Source of the DNA: Chloroflexota bacterium | Lineage (GTDB): Bacteria > Chloroflexota > Anaerolineae > DTLA01 | Direction of reading: 5' to 3' | Length of the DNA stretch: 59,997 bases | Assembly (NCBI GenBank): GCA_014874485.1 | Contig: JADBJK010000047.1 | Coordinates: 1 to 59,997 of the forward strand | Part shown: piece by piece, positions 1 through 8,691 of the stretch | Numbering within the stretch: position 1 is the stretch's first letter | Layout of the letters: every line of letters begins with the position of its first letter | Program-made: the position numbers and the translations under genes | The notes under the pieces: generated by a model | Databases searched by the model: none | Told to the model about the DNA's origin: nothing | Seen by the model: the letters and a program-made list of their open reading frames with translations, nothing else

Positions 1-74
1 CCAGGAGCAGGTTGTGCTGGGAGGCTTGGGGATTGGTCGTTCACAGGATATCCTAACTATTTAGCGAGAGGACC

Positions 75-905
75 ACTAAAGGGGCCAAGCCCTGCGGGCT
101 ATTCCAGCCCCAAGGGGGCTTCGTTCTTTCAGCGCGGGGGTTCAGCCCCGCGCGTGTCCGCCGTCGCCCGAGGCCAAAGCCGTCGGGCTAAAGGGGCCAA
201 GCCCTGCGGGCTACCAGCCCCAACGGGGGCTTGGCTGTTTCAGCGCGGGGGTTCAGCCCCGCGCGTGTCCGCCGTTGCCCGAGGCTGAAGCCGTCGGGCT
301 GAAAGGGCGAAGCCCTGCGGGCTATTCCAGCCCCAAGGGGGCTTCGTTCTTTCAGCGCGGGGGTTCAGCCCCGCGCGTGTCCGCCGTCGCCCGAGGCCAA
401 AGCCGTCGGGCTAAAGGGGCCAAGCCCTGCGGGCTATTCCAGCCCCAACGGGGCTTGGCCCGTTCAGCGCGGGGGTTTGGCCCCGCGCGTGTCCGCCGTT
501 GCCCGAGGCTGAAGCCGTCGGGCTGAAAGGGCGAAGCCCTGCGGGCTACCAGCCCCAACGGGGCTTGGCCCGTTCAGCGCGGGGGGTTTAGCCCCGCGCG
601 TGTCCGCCGTCGCCCGAGGCCAAAGCCGTCGGGCTAAAGGGGCAAAGCCCTGCGGGCTATTCCAGCCCCAAGGGGGCTTCGTTCTTTCAGCGCGGGGGTT
701 CAGCCCCGCGCGTGTCCGCCGTCGCCCGAGGCCAAAGCCGTCGGGCTAAAGGGGCCAAGCCCTGCGGGCTACCAGCCCCAACGGGGCTTCGTTCTTTCAG
801 CGCGGGGGTTCAGCCCCGCGCGGCGGCCTCGCCCGACCTATCGCGCCTTTCGCGCCCTTTCGCGGGTTTCGCGCGTTTCGCGATCCAAACGCCCCGCCCT
901 AGCAC
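75..905. repeat. Family A hairpin array, seven tandem copies
   Basis: The segment is a head-to-tail array of a unit that recurs every 110-114 bp. The GCGCGGGG-loop-CCCCGCGC hairpin starts near 131, 241, 353, 463, 573, 687 and 799. Each unit holds four successive hairpins: that one, a CCCGAGGC/GCCGTCGGG stem, a GGGC-loop-GCCC stem, and an AGCCCC-loop-GGGGCT stem. The array ends in a CTTTCGCGCC-rich tract (about 835-890) that ends other islands too. Small open frames inside are translations of the repeat and are not genes. Bases 1-74 show nothing recognisable. There are no unique spacers, so this is not a CRISPR array. Confidence 0.9.
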
Positions 906-966
906 CTCCCGTGGGGGCGAGGGAACGCGCGGCCTTCAGCCCGCTTGGGAAGCCGATATCCGACGC

Positions 967-995
967 TTGACACGCGCTCCGAAACGTGCTAGGCT
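967..995 (+). promoter_or_regulatory. Sigma-70-type promoter of the propeller lipoprotein
   Basis: TTGACA at 967-972, a 17-base spacer and TAGGCT at 990-995. It lies 55 bases ahead of the AAAGGAGG-led start at 1051, just outside the family A array. Confidence 0.6.
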
Positions 996-1050
996 TTGCT
1001 CAAGTTGCGGGAAAGAATGCATCGCGCGCTTGCGCAAAGGAGGCAGGGAA

Positions 1051-2496
1051 ATGAGAGATAGAGCACCATCGCCCGCCTGGGAATCTATTCGCGTTTCGGG
1101 ACGGGTTAGGCAGGTTGCCATGATTGCGATTGGCCTGGCGCTTGTGGCGGTCTTGGCCTTCTCCCTTGCCGCGTGCGGGGGGCGCGTATCTCTGACCACT
1201 GCCACCATCAAGAGCGCCGAGCTCGCCGAGGACGTGGATGCCGACTACAACCCAGTTGGGGTTACCGACCGCTACTCACCGGACGCACCCAGTTTTCACT
1301 GCGTGGTAAGCGTTGCCAATGCTCCAGAGGACACCGCTGTGCGGGCCGTCTGGATCGCAGTGGATGCCACGAGTACGCCCAACTACGTGATTGATGAGGC
1401 CACAATCCGCGTCTCCGGGACGCGCAGGGTGCATTTCCATCTGGACAGAGGAGAGCCGCCCTGGCCCGAAGGCGCGTACAAGGTGGAAATTTACCTGAAC
1501 GGCAAACTGGACAGGACGCTGGATTTCCGGGTGAAGGCTCCAGTGGTGCTGGCGTCGCCGACGCCCGTGCCCACCGACACGCCGACGCCGACACCTACCT
1601 CCACCGCTGAGCCAACCGCGACGCCGACGCCCGTGCCCACCGACACGCCGACGCCGACGGCTACGCTCACCCCTGAGCCAACCCACACGCCCAAGCCAAC
1701 CCCGCGCCCTGTTGCGAAGGGTAAGGTCAGTTATGCGATATGGGTGGAGGGTTGGCACTACCAGGTGTGGATCATGAACCTGGACGGGACCGACAAGAAG
1801 ATGATCGTGGATTATGCCAGTGAGCCGAGTTTCTCGCCAGACGGGAAGCAAATCGTGTACTACGACTGGCGAGCAGGCGGCTTTGCCATCGTCAACACCG
1901 ACGGGACCGACAAGCGCGTGATCTACCGGGATGACATCGCGGCATTCCCCACCTGGTCGCCCGACGGGAAGACCATCCTGTTTCAGGCCGGCGATTTTGT
2001 GAACTGGCGGTTCAACATCTACGCCATCAACGCGGACGGGTCCGGGTACCGACTGGTGGTGGATGGAGAGCAGCCAGCATGGTCGCCTGACAGCAGCCAG
2101 ATCATCTACAAGGGCTGCGTAGGCGGCGACTGCGGGATCATGATTGCCAACGCCGACGGCTCCGGCAAGCGGCGCATCACGATGGATCCCAACGACATGA
2201 ACCCGTCCTGGTCCCCCGACGGTCGCAGAATCGCCTTTGCAGGCAATCGCACCGGCAACTGGGAAATCTACGTCGCCAACGTGGACGGCAGCGGGATCAC
2301 GCAACTGACCAACCACGAGCGCACCGACGCGCATCCGACGTGGACGGCCGACGGCCGACAGATCGTGTTCCGTTCAGACAGAGAGGGCACATGGGCGATC
2401 TGGATCATGAACGCCGACGGGACCGGGCTTCGCAAACTGACCGACGCGAGCACGTCGCAACGCTGGCTCTGGGAGAAGATCTCGGTCAGCAAGTAG
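1051..2496 (+). CDS. Lipoprotein with TolB/WD40-like (PD40) beta-propeller
   Basis: A 482-residue exported lipoprotein. The ATG at 1051 is preceded by AAAGGAGG; the longer upstream frame runs into the repeat array and is unlikely. A hydrophobic segment ends in a lipobox, LAACGG (about residue 49), so the protein should be anchored on the outer face of the membrane. Residues ~50-170 form a beta-rich domain. Residues ~170-220 are a Pro/Thr stalk made of tandem TPTPVPTDTPTPT units. The rest carries about six PD40 blades, recognisable by W/FSPDG and NADG/NLDG motifs, as in TolB. PD40 propellers usually bind proteins or ligands; the partner is unknown. It is a single gene between repeat islands. 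Fold assignment is firm, function is not. Confidence 0.85.
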   Translation: MRDRAPSPAWESIRVSGRVRQVAMIAIGLALVAVLAFSLAACGGRVSLTTATIKSAELAEDVDADYNPVGVTDRYSPDAPSFHCVVSVANAPEDTAVRAVWIAVDATSTPNYVIDEATIRVSGTRRVHFHLDRGEPPWPEGAYKVEIYLNGKLDRTLDFRVKAPVVLASPTPVPTDTPTPTPTSTAEPTATPTPVPTDTPTPTATLTPEPTHTPKPTPRPVAKGKVSYAIWVEGWHYQVWIMNLDGTDKKMIVDYASEPSFSPDGKQIVYYDWRAGGFAIVNTDGTDKRVIYRDDIAAFPTWSPDGKTILFQAGDFVNWRFNIYAINADGSGYRLVVDGEQPAWSPDSSQIIYKGCVGGDCGIMIANADGSGKRRITMDPNDMNPSWSPDGRRIAFAGNRTGNWEIYVANVDGSGITQLTNHERTDAHPTWTADGRQIVFRSDREGTWAIWIMNADGTGLRKLTDASTSQRWLWEKISVSK

Positions 2497-2624
2497 GTAG
2501 CGCGGGCATTTGGCGGCCCAGGGCAGGAGTCCGGCGTGTACACCGCCGCCGCGGCGCCACACGCCCGAGGCTGTCGGGTTGCGGGTGGGAGGTAGGGGCC
2601 CAGCGTGCTGCGCCCCTACACACT

Positions 2625-2813
2625 GCGGGGGTTTAGCCCCGCGCGACCCCGCCTTCGCCCGAGGCTGAAGCCGTCGGGCTGAAAGGGCAAAGCCCTGCGG
2701 GCGGCCAGCCCCAAGGGGGCTTCGCCCGTTCAGCGCGGGGGTTCAGCCCCGCGCGTGTCCGCCTCATTCGCACCTTTCGCGCCCTTTCGTGGATTTCGCG
2801 ATTCAGATGCCCC
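2625..2813. repeat. Family A repeat copy between convergent genes
   Basis: One full hairpin unit (GCGGGGGTTTAGCCCCGC, then CCGAGGCTGAAGCCGTCGG, then the AGCCCC/GGGGCT stem), followed by a TTTCGCGCCCTTTCG tract. It lies between two converging genes and abuts the thrB stop codon, so it could also terminate transcription from both sides. Confidence 0.8.
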
Positions 2814-2814
2814 C

Positions 2815-3774
2815 TCACCAGTGATCCGCAGCCGATTGCTTGCCCGGCCTTCGGCGAGAGGGCCGCGTGAGTTCGGCCTGCGCACCCTCATCAGCCAGCG
2901 GGGCAACGAGCGCCCGTCCCGTTACGTCCAGTTGCTGGGCAGCGCGGGCCATGGCGTTGGCCACCCCCTGCGCATCCTCGCGGCACAGGGCGATGATGGT
3001 GGAGCCTGCGCCGCTGAGGAACACGCCCAGCGCCCCCGCCTCCCGCGCCGCCGCAAACAGCGCAGGCATGGCCGGGAAGATGGCCTCGCGGTACGGCTGG
3101 TGCAAGCGGTCGCGCGTGGCCACATCCAGCAGGTCGTAGCGGCGGCGGGCGATGGCGGCGACCAGCAACGCTACCCGCCCCATGTTGAACACGGCGTCGG
3201 CACGGGACACCTGGGCCGGCAGCACGCGGCGCGCCTCGGCAGTGGGCATGGGGAAGTCGGGCACGAACAGCGCAGCCGTCAGGTCCGGCGGGACGTCCAG
3301 CCGCTCGCAGATGAGCCCGCGCTCGTCCTGCACGGCGATGACCAGCCCGCCCAGCAGCGCGGGCGCCACGTTGTCCGGATGGCCCTCCAACTGGGTGGCC
3401 AGGGCCAGCAGGCGGTCGGTGGACAGCGGGTTGCCGCACAGGGCGTTGCCCGCCACCAGCCCACCCACGGTGGCCGCAGCGCTGGACCCCAGGCCACGCC
3501 CCAGGGGAATCTCGTTCCGCAGTTCAATGGACAGGCCGGGCAGGCGCTCGCCCGCTTCCTGGAACGCCAGACGCATGGCCCGCAGCACGCGGTTCTCCTC
3601 GCCCCAGCGCAGGTCTTCGGCCCCCTCGCCCTCAATCCGCACGCTCAGCCCGCCCGTGGTGGCATGCACCGTAACCGTGTTGTACAGCGCCAGGGCCATG
3701 CCCAGGCAGTCAAACCCAGGGCCCAGGTTGGCCGTGGTGGCCGGAACCCGCACGACGACCTTGCTCCCTACCAT
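2815..3774 (-). CDS. thrB: Homoserine kinase
   Basis: A 319-residue GHMP-family kinase that phosphorylates L-homoserine for threonine synthesis in the cytoplasm. The N-terminal signature [15 protein letters not shown] is the homoserine-kinase form of GHMP motif 1. GRGLGSSAA is the glycine-rich phosphate-binding loop, and [13 protein letters not shown] is the C-terminal GHMP motif. Length is normal. Its start overlaps the end of thrC by 7 bp, which implies translational coupling and gives the order thrC-thrB. The last residues lie at the edge of a family A repeat. Confidence 0.95.
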   Translation of the reverse strand: MVGSKVVVRVPATTANLGPGFDCLGMALALYNTVTVHATTGGLSVRIEGEGAEDLRWGEENRVLRAMRLAFQEAGERLPGLSIELRNEIPLGRGLGSSAAATVGGLVAGNALCGNPLSTDRLLALATQLEGHPDNVAPALLGGLVIAVQDERGLICERLDVPPDLTAALFVPDFPMPTAEARRVLPAQVSRADAVFNMGRVALLVAAIARRRYDLLDVATRDRLHQPYREAIFPAMPALFAAAREAGALGVFLSGAGSTIIALCREDAQGVANAMARAAQQLDVTGRALVAPLADEGAQAELTRPSRRRPGKQSAADHW

Positions 3775-4814
3775 CCCAGCACCCCCTCAATCTCGGCCAG
3801 GTCGGGTGCGACCTCGGTGGGCCTGGGCGCGGCGGCGAGGGCGGTGTCGGGGTCCTTCAGCCCGCTGCCCGTGAGGACGCACACGATGCGCGTGCGTGGC
3901 GGGACCTTCCCCTGCCCGGCGAGTTTCAGCACGCCGGCCACCGACGCAGCGGATGCCGGCTCGCAGAAGAGGCCCTCGGTCTGGGCCAGCAGGCGCTGGG
4001 CCGCGAGGATTTCGTCGTCGGACACGGTGTCTATGAGGCCGCCGGACTCGTCGCGGGCGGCGATAGCCCCCTGCCACGACGCCGGGTTGCCGATGCGGAT
4101 GGCCGTCGCTACCGTGCGCGGTTCGGCGATCGGCTCGCCCCGGACGAGAGGCGCGGCGCCCTCGGCCTGGAACCCCCACATGCGCGGCAGCGCGCGGATG
4201 TGCCCGGCCTCGCGCCATTGGCGGAACCCGCGCCAGTAGGCCGTGATGTTGCCCGCGTTGCCCACGGGAATCGCCAGGATGTCGGGGGCCTTGCCCATGG
4301 CCTCGCAAATCTCAAAGGCGGCGGTCTTCTGTCCCTCTATGCGGTACGGGTTCACCGAGTTGACCAGCGCCACCGGGTGCCGCTCCACCAGTTGCCGCAC
4401 GAGGGCCAGCGCCTGGTCAAAGTTGCCGCGCACCGCCAGCACCTGTGCCCCGTGCATCAGGGCCTGGGCCAGTTTGCCCAGCGCGATGTTGCCCGCGGGC
4501 ACGATGACGATGGCTCGAAGGCCCGCGCGGGCGGCGTAGGCAGCGGCCGATGCGGCGGTGTTGCCCGTGGACGCGCAGATGACCGCCTTCGCCCCCTCCT
4601 CCGCCGCTTTGGACACGGCCACCACCATCCCGCGATCCTTGAACGAGCCGGTGGGGTTGCATCCCTCCACCTTGAGCCAGATGTCGGCGCGGGTGGCCTC
4701 GCTGAGGGCGGGGGCGGGGACCAGCGGCGTGTCGCCCTCACCCAGCGACAGCGGCGGCGTGAGGCGGGTGAACGGTAGGTAGTCGCGGTAGCGCAGCAGG
4801 ATGCCGGATTTCAT
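3768..4814 (-). CDS. thrC: Threonine synthase
   Basis: A 348-residue PLP enzyme that converts O-phosphohomoserine to threonine. The PLP lysine is K59 in [10 protein letters not shown], and the phosphate loop is seen in [17 protein letters not shown]. The ATG at 4814 has AAGGAGG five bases upstream; an earlier in-frame ATG at 4835 lies ahead of this site and is less likely. The length matches the short bacterial/archaeal class. It is the first gene of the thrC-thrB pair. Confidence 0.95.
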   Translation of the reverse strand: MKSGILLRYRDYLPFTRLTPPLSLGEGDTPLVPAPALSEATRADIWLKVEGCNPTGSFKDRGMVVAVSKAAEEGAKAVICASTGNTAASAAAYAARAGLRAIVIVPAGNIALGKLAQALMHGAQVLAVRGNFDQALALVRQLVERHPVALVNSVNPYRIEGQKTAAFEICEAMGKAPDILAIPVGNAGNITAYWRGFRQWREAGHIRALPRMWGFQAEGAAPLVRGEPIAEPRTVATAIRIGNPASWQGAIAARDESGGLIDTVSDDEILAAQRLLAQTEGLFCEPASAASVAGVLKLAGQGKVPPRTRIVCVLTGSGLKDPDTALAAAPRPTEVAPDLAEIEGVLGW

Positions 4815-4975
4815 GGGTTCCTCCTTGCGGCACATTGTACCCGCGGCATTGGCGAACCGTCAAGGCGACGTCTGCGTTCGCTGCCGCGTGGCGAAGGCGC
4901 AGGCGGTGGTGGAATGAGCACGCGAGGCGTGTGGCCCGGAGCGGCTTCCTGCGGCCGTGCGACGCGCCGCACGTG

Positions 4976-5003
4976 TTGACCTGTGGCCGTTCTGTGGTAT
5001 CCT
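4976..5003 (+). promoter_or_regulatory. Promoter of the ECF sigma operon
   Basis: TTGACC at 4976-4981, 16 bases, then TATCCT at 4998-5003. It looks like a housekeeping promoter rather than an ECF self-promoter. The rest of 4815-5051 shows no gene. Confidence 0.45.
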
Positions 5004-5051
5004 ATGGCCTGCATCCTTTCGCCCAGAGGCGCATCCAAAGGAGTGTAACCC

Positions 5052-5636
5052 GTGCCCGACGAAGCGGCGCTCGTGCAGAGACTGCGTCAAGGCGACCCCC
5101 AGGCGTACCGCGAACTCGTGGACGCCTACTCGCCTCGCGTGTACCGGCTGGCCCTGGGCATGCTGGGCGACCCCGCCGAGGCCGAAGATGTCTTGCAGGA
5201 GACGTTTCTGAGCGTGTACCGGAACATCGGCGGGTTCCGAGGGGATTCGGGGCTGGGGACGTGGATTTACCGCATCGCGGCCAACGCCAGCCTGATGCGC
5301 CTGCGCCGCCACAAGGACGCGGCGTCGTTGGACGAGACGACCGAGGACGGCGCGGAGCCGAAGGTGGCCCCGTCGGGCGGGTTCTGGTTCTGGGATCCCG
5401 AAGCGGCAGCCCTGAGCGGCGAGGTGCGCCGGGTCATGACCGAGGCCATCGCCGCGCTGCCCGAGGCGCTGCGCATCGTATTCCTGATGCGCGACGTGGA
5501 GGACATGCCCGCGGCAGAGGTGGCCGACGCGCTGGGCCTCACGGTGGCGGCGGTGAAGTCCCGGCTCCACCGGGCGCGGATGTTCCTGCGCGACCGCCTG
5601 TACCCGTACCTCGTCGCGGGCGAGGAGACACGATGA
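5052..5636 (+). CDS. ECF-family RNA polymerase sigma factor
   Basis: A 194-residue group 4 sigma factor that starts at GTG 5052 behind AAAGGAG. Region 2 is clear (RVYRLALGMLGDPAEAEDVL then TFLSVYRNIGGFRG), including the GTWIYRIAAN part that melts and reads the -10 element. Region 4 holds the helix-turn-helix (VADALGLTVAAVKSRLHRAR) that reads the -35 element. A 40-residue acidic/aromatic linker lies between them. Its stop overlaps the start of the downstream anti-sigma gene (ATGA), a typical coupled pair. The regulon and signal are unknown. Confidence 0.93.
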   Translation: MPDEAALVQRLRQGDPQAYRELVDAYSPRVYRLALGMLGDPAEAEDVLQETFLSVYRNIGGFRGDSGLGTWIYRIAANASLMRLRRHKDAASLDETTEDGAEPKVAPSGGFWFWDPEAAALSGEVRRVMTEAIAALPEALRIVFLMRDVEDMPAAEVADALGLTVAAVKSRLHRARMFLRDRLYPYLVAGEETR

Positions 5637-5881
5637 GAGACGACGCTCACTGCCAGCAACTGCTGCATCGCATCTGCGAGTACATGGACGGCGAGTTGGA
5701 CACCGGCACGTGCGCCGAACTGGAAGCGCACCTGGCCGAGTGCTCCGACTGCCGCTCGCTCTTGGACAGTTTGCGCAAGACCGTTTCGCTGTACCGCCGG
5801 TGCGTGCCCGACGACCTGCCCCCTGACGTCCGCGCGCGGCTCCTTGCGGCGCTGAACCTGCCCCCGCCCGACGCGCAGTGA
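5633..5881 (+). CDS. Zinc-finger anti-sigma factor (ZAS type)
   Basis: An 82-residue protein whose ATG overlaps the sigma factor stop by 4 bases. The motif HLAECSDC gives the H-x3-C-x2-C zinc signature of ZAS anti-sigma domains, preceded by the usual CxxxxxxxxxYMDGEL helix. The protein has no membrane segment, so it should act as a soluble cytoplasmic regulator, released by redox change or a partner rather than by membrane proteolysis. It presumably holds the ECF factor encoded just upstream. Confidence 0.88.
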   Translation: MRDDAHCQQLLHRICEYMDGELDTGTCAELEAHLAECSDCRSLLDSLRKTVSLYRRCVPDDLPPDVRARLLAALNLPPPDAQ

Positions 5882-5890
5882 CCCGCGCGT

Positions 5891-7117
5891 CTAGAAGTCC
5901 CAGTCGGGGTGCGGCTCCGGCAGGCGCAGCACCGCGTCCAGGTCGCGCAGCAAGCCCTCAGGCCCCGACAGGGCATCGGTAACAGCCAAGCCGGTGGCAG
6001 GCCGTACCCCCAGCCACAGGCGCGTGAAGGCGTTGACCGTCGCGGTCAGGGTCGGCAGCGACGAATCCGTGCCCCGCTCCGCGCCCGAATTGGGCCCCAG
6101 CGTTACCACGTACTCGCCACCCACACCCCGCCAGCCGGCCCCATCGCCCAAATACCGTTCTATCGGATCCGACAGGCGCAGGTTGAACCGAACCTCGCCC
6201 CAGGGCAGGCGCGTGCGCGCCAGGCAGCCGGGCAGGTCGCAGATGCGCGCCTGATAGTAGGCTGTGGCCGTTATGGTGTTCTCCATGTCCGAGCCGCGAG
6301 TGGCCCGCCGGCTGCGGAAGGGGTGTTCCAGCAGGTCCTGAAGTTGGATTCCGGCCGGTTCGCGCAGTTGCACCAGGAGCACCTGGTCGCCCCAACTCCG
6401 CACCAGCGCCATGAGTTCCAGGAACTGCGCGGGCGTCTGGTAGGCCAGCCACAGGATGCGATAGGGGCCGATTTCGCGGTTGGCGGGCACGCACCACAGA
6501 TGATGGGTCAACGCGCCGTCAGGCCCGTCGGCATAGCCCAGGCCGAACCCGTCGTGCTCAATCATCTCGCCCAGGCTCATGCCCAGCGGCGGGAGGTTGA
6601 CGCTGCCGTGCCCCCGGCCCCGCGCCAGGCGGCAGGCGTGAATCGCAGGCGCATCGTCCAGCCCCAGGCGGCGCGGGACGCGGGGCCGCACGCTCACCTT
6701 CACGTCGGCCGGGTTGAAGCGGGCGATGCGCTCGTACGCGCCCGTGCCGAAGCCGAGCGTGTCGTAGAATCCCTGGTCAAACATTCCCAGGCCGGCGACA
6801 AGTGCGCCATCGGCGGCGGCCCGGGCCAGGGCGTGGGCCGTAACGCGCCGGGCGAGGCCCTGCTTGCGGGCGACGAAACTGGTGGCGACGGCGGCCACAC
6901 CGCAGAACGGCAGGTCTTCGTCCAGGTAGCGCATGGAACCGGGCGCGGTGGCCACGGCGCACTCGGGGCGGCCGTGGAGGTCGGCGACGTGCGTCTGGCC
7001 GGCCAGCAGGATGGCGTCCACGGCCTGCTCCTTGCCCTCTTTGAGCCAGCCGGTCTCCCACCAGATGCGGAGCACGGCATCGCGGTCTCTGGTCGGGTCG
7101 TAGCGGCGGATGTTCAT
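5891..7117 (-). CDS. Eis-like GNAT N-acetyltransferase with SCP2-like C-terminus
   Basis: A 408-residue protein. The ATG at 7117 (MNIRRYDPTRD) has GAGAGGT upstream; the frame extends further but only through low-complexity sequence. The first ~150 residues form a GNAT domain with the acetyl-CoA loop VARKQGLARRVTAHALARA and the typical GFYDTLGFGTGAYE. A second GNAT-like region follows, then a ~100-residue SCP2-type domain ending near TALSGPEGLLRDLDAV. This architecture matches the Eis family, whose members acetylate amines of aminoglycosides or peptides. The substrate here cannot be told. It converges on the anti-sigma gene with a 9-bp gap. Confidence 0.82.
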   Translation of the reverse strand: MNIRRYDPTRDRDAVLRIWWETGWLKEGKEQAVDAILLAGQTHVADLHGRPECAVATAPGSMRYLDEDLPFCGVAAVATSFVARKQGLARRVTAHALARAAADGALVAGLGMFDQGFYDTLGFGTGAYERIARFNPADVKVSVRPRVPRRLGLDDAPAIHACRLARGRGHGSVNLPPLGMSLGEMIEHDGFGLGYADGPDGALTHHLWCVPANREIGPYRILWLAYQTPAQFLELMALVRSWGDQVLLVQLREPAGIQLQDLLEHPFRSRRATRGSDMENTITATAYYQARICDLPGCLARTRLPWGEVRFNLRLSDPIERYLGDGAGWRGVGGEYVVTLGPNSGAERGTDSSLPTLTATVNAFTRLWLGVRPATGLAVTDALSGPEGLLRDLDAVLRLPEPHPDWDF

Positions 7118-7258
7118 GCGAGCACCTCTCAGGCGGAATGTGCGGTTCGGGGTCGGCTGACCGGGAACGCAGCGGGGATTGTACGCCCGGCGGCGCGGCG
7201 GGGCAAATGGGACCGGGACGCGCGCCCCCGCCCGCGGCCGGAGGCGCCGGTTGGGGGG

Positions 7259-7288
7259 TGTAGGGACGCAGCGCGCTGCGTCCCTACA
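7259..7288. repeat. Family P perfect palindrome, core GCAGCGCGCTGC
   Basis: A 30-bp perfect palindrome: TGTAGGGACGCAGCG followed directly by its reverse complement. The GTAGGGAC ends match other family P palindromes in this window (27979-28010, 42063-42088) while the core differs. Confidence 0.85.
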
Positions 7289-7575
7289 CACGGCGGGGGT
7301 TTAGCCCCGCGCGGCCCCCCTCACCCTAGCCCTCTCCCAGCGGGAGAGGGAACGTGCGGCCCCGCCCCCTTTCGCGTCTTTCGCGCCCTTTCGCGGATTT
7401 CGTGATCCGAACGCCACCGCCCGCGGCTGAAGCCGTCGGGCTAAATGGGCGAAGCCCTGCGGGCTGCCAGCCCCAACGGGGCTTGGCCCGTTCAGCGCGG
7501 GGGTCCAGCCCCGCGCAGGCTTTCGCGTCTTTCGCGTCCTTTCGCGGGTTTCGTGATCCAAGCGTCCCCGCCGCG
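7289..7575. repeat. Mosaic island: family A unit with CTTTCGCG tracts
   Basis: The island starts with a GCGGGGGTTTAGCCCCGC hairpin and continues with a CCCTCTCCC/GGGAGAGGG hairpin (about 7329-7350), a TTTCGCGCCC-to-CGTGATCC tract, one family A unit (7425-7520) and a second TTTCGCG tract. It separates the acetyltransferase gene from the toxin-antitoxin pair. It contains no gene. Confidence 0.8.
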
Positions 7576-7591
7576 CATCGCAACGGGCGCA

Positions 7592-8041
7592 CTACGTTCC
7601 GGACAGGCGCTTCCTGTACCAGGCCAGAAAGTCGCCTGGCGTGCCGATGGGGAAGGGCAATTGCCCTGCGCGTGGATTCCCAACCAGGTGCCTCTTGTCC
7701 AGCGACACGAAGTAGTCCATGCCCGCGGCCAGCGCCTCGGCCAGAACCTGGGCGTCGGGGAGATAGTCCACAACGGAGCACGCCTGCGACAGCACGTCGG
7801 GGGTTGCCGGCGGGCCCACCTGGACGTTGGCCTGGTGCAGCAGCAGGGCAAAGCGCGCCTTGCTCCCGGGCGACTTGCGGGTGAGCACGGCGTCGGCCTC
7901 GGCCAGCACCAGCGGCCCAACCCACAGCGACACCGCCCCCGCCTCGCCGAGTTTCAGGATCATGCGCGCGCCGCCCTCGTCCGAGGCAATGGCGGCGAAC
8001 AGCACGCTCGTGTCCAGGAAGACGCGCGGCTCACCGTCCAC
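7592..8041 (-). CDS. PIN-domain toxin (putative ribonuclease)
   Basis: A 149-residue PIN-fold protein. The acidic metal-binding set is visible: D10 in VFLDTS, E48 in PLVLAEADAVL, and D109/D115 in MDYFVSLDKRHL. PIN toxins of VapC type cut RNA, often tRNA. Its start lies 11 bp inside the end of the AbrB-type gene at 8031, so the two are one operon with the antitoxin first. The spacing and order are those of a type II toxin-antitoxin module. Confidence 0.87.
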   Translation of the reverse strand: MDGEPRVFLDTSVLFAAIASDEGGARMILKLGEAGAVSLWVGPLVLAEADAVLTRKSPGSKARFALLLHQANVQVGPPATPDVLSQACSVVDYLPDAQVLAEALAAGMDYFVSLDKRHLVGNPRAGQLPFPIGTPGDFLAWYRKRLSGT

Positions 8042-8285
8042 GGCTGTCGCGCTCCTCGCGAAGGGCCGCCAGCATGTCCTGGAGCGTCAGGCCGTCCTCG
8101 CCCCACTGGGCGGCGATGCTGTCGGCGATGGCGTCAATCTCGGAGCGCCGGGGGCTGAGCACGAAGACGCCGCCGAGGTCCAGCAGCGTGAACGTGTCGC
8201 CCGGCCGCAACCCGTAGGAATCGCGCACGGCCTTGGGGATGGAAATGACCCCCCGCTGCGCCATTTGCACCGTGATGGACCTCAT
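8031..8285 (-). CDS. AbrB/MazE-type antitoxin
   Basis: An 84-residue protein with an N-terminal SpoVT/AbrB swapped-hairpin domain: VQMAQRGVISIPKAVRDSYG followed by LRPGDTFTLLDLGGVFVLSP. The C-terminal 40 residues are helical and acidic, as expected for the toxin-wrapping tail. AGGAGGCG precedes the ATG. It should bind its own promoter; overlapping CTGA-based palindromes lie just upstream of its start. Confidence 0.88.
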   Translation of the reverse strand: MRSITVQMAQRGVISIPKAVRDSYGLRPGDTFTLLDLGGVFVLSPRRSEIDAIADSIAAQWGEDGLTLQDMLAALREERDSRGR

Positions 8286-8303
8286 GGCATCGCCTCCTGC
8301 GTT

Positions 8304-8350
8304 TCAGATTATCTGATTGTCAGTATAGCAGAAGAGCAGAGGGATGTCAA
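8304..8350 (-). promoter_or_regulatory. Promoter and probable operator of the antitoxin-toxin operon
   Basis: Read on the minus strand, TTGACA (8345-8350), 17 bases and TATACT (8322-8327) form a near-consensus promoter. Just downstream, two overlapping palindromes occur: TCAGATTATCTGA (8304-8316) and CTGATTGTCAG (8313-8323). Their place between the -10 box and the start codon suits autoregulation by the AbrB-type protein. Confidence 0.7.
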
Positions 8351-8354
8351 GTGT

Positions 8355-8650
8355 GGCGATTCGGAGCGCGAAGGGCACGAAACGACGCGAAATCCGCGGA
8401 AACCCCCTTCGCGTCTTTCGCGCCCTTTCGCGGATTTCGTGATCCAAACGCCTCCGCCCGCGGCCGAAGGCGCCGGTTGGGGGGCGGCGCGGCCCCGCGG
8501 TCGCCCGAGGCTGAAGCCGTCGGGCTGAGGGAGCGAAGCCCTGCGGGCTGCCAGCCCCCACGGGGCTTGGCCCGTTCAGCGCGGGGGTTCAGCCCCGCGC
8601 GGCACGCCCGCGGCCGAAGGCGCCGGTTGGGGGTCGTAGGGACGCAGGGG
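8355..8650. repeat. Mosaic repeat island (TTTCGCG tracts and family A unit)
   Basis: The island begins with GGAGCGCGAAGGGCACGAAA, a start shared with the island at 11625. It then has inverted CGCGAAA/TTTCGCG tracts, a CGGCCGAAGGCGCCGGTTGG element at 8460 that recurs at 8612, and one family A unit (8505-8600). There is no gene. It separates the toxin-antitoxin pair from the STAND operon. Confidence 0.8.
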
Positions 8651-8691
8651 CGCCGCCGGTGTCGCACCAGGGTTTGGAGCACGGTCTGGGG

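Noticed and set aside
75-905. CRISPR-like array
   Set aside because: The repeat units are contiguous and self-similar throughout; there are no unique spacers of constant length and no cas genes.
1276-2334. Long minus-strand open frame opposite the propeller lipoprotein
   Set aside because: It is antisense to a gene with clear signal, stalk and repeats; the product is His/Arg-rich low-complexity sequence, and high GC favours such frames.
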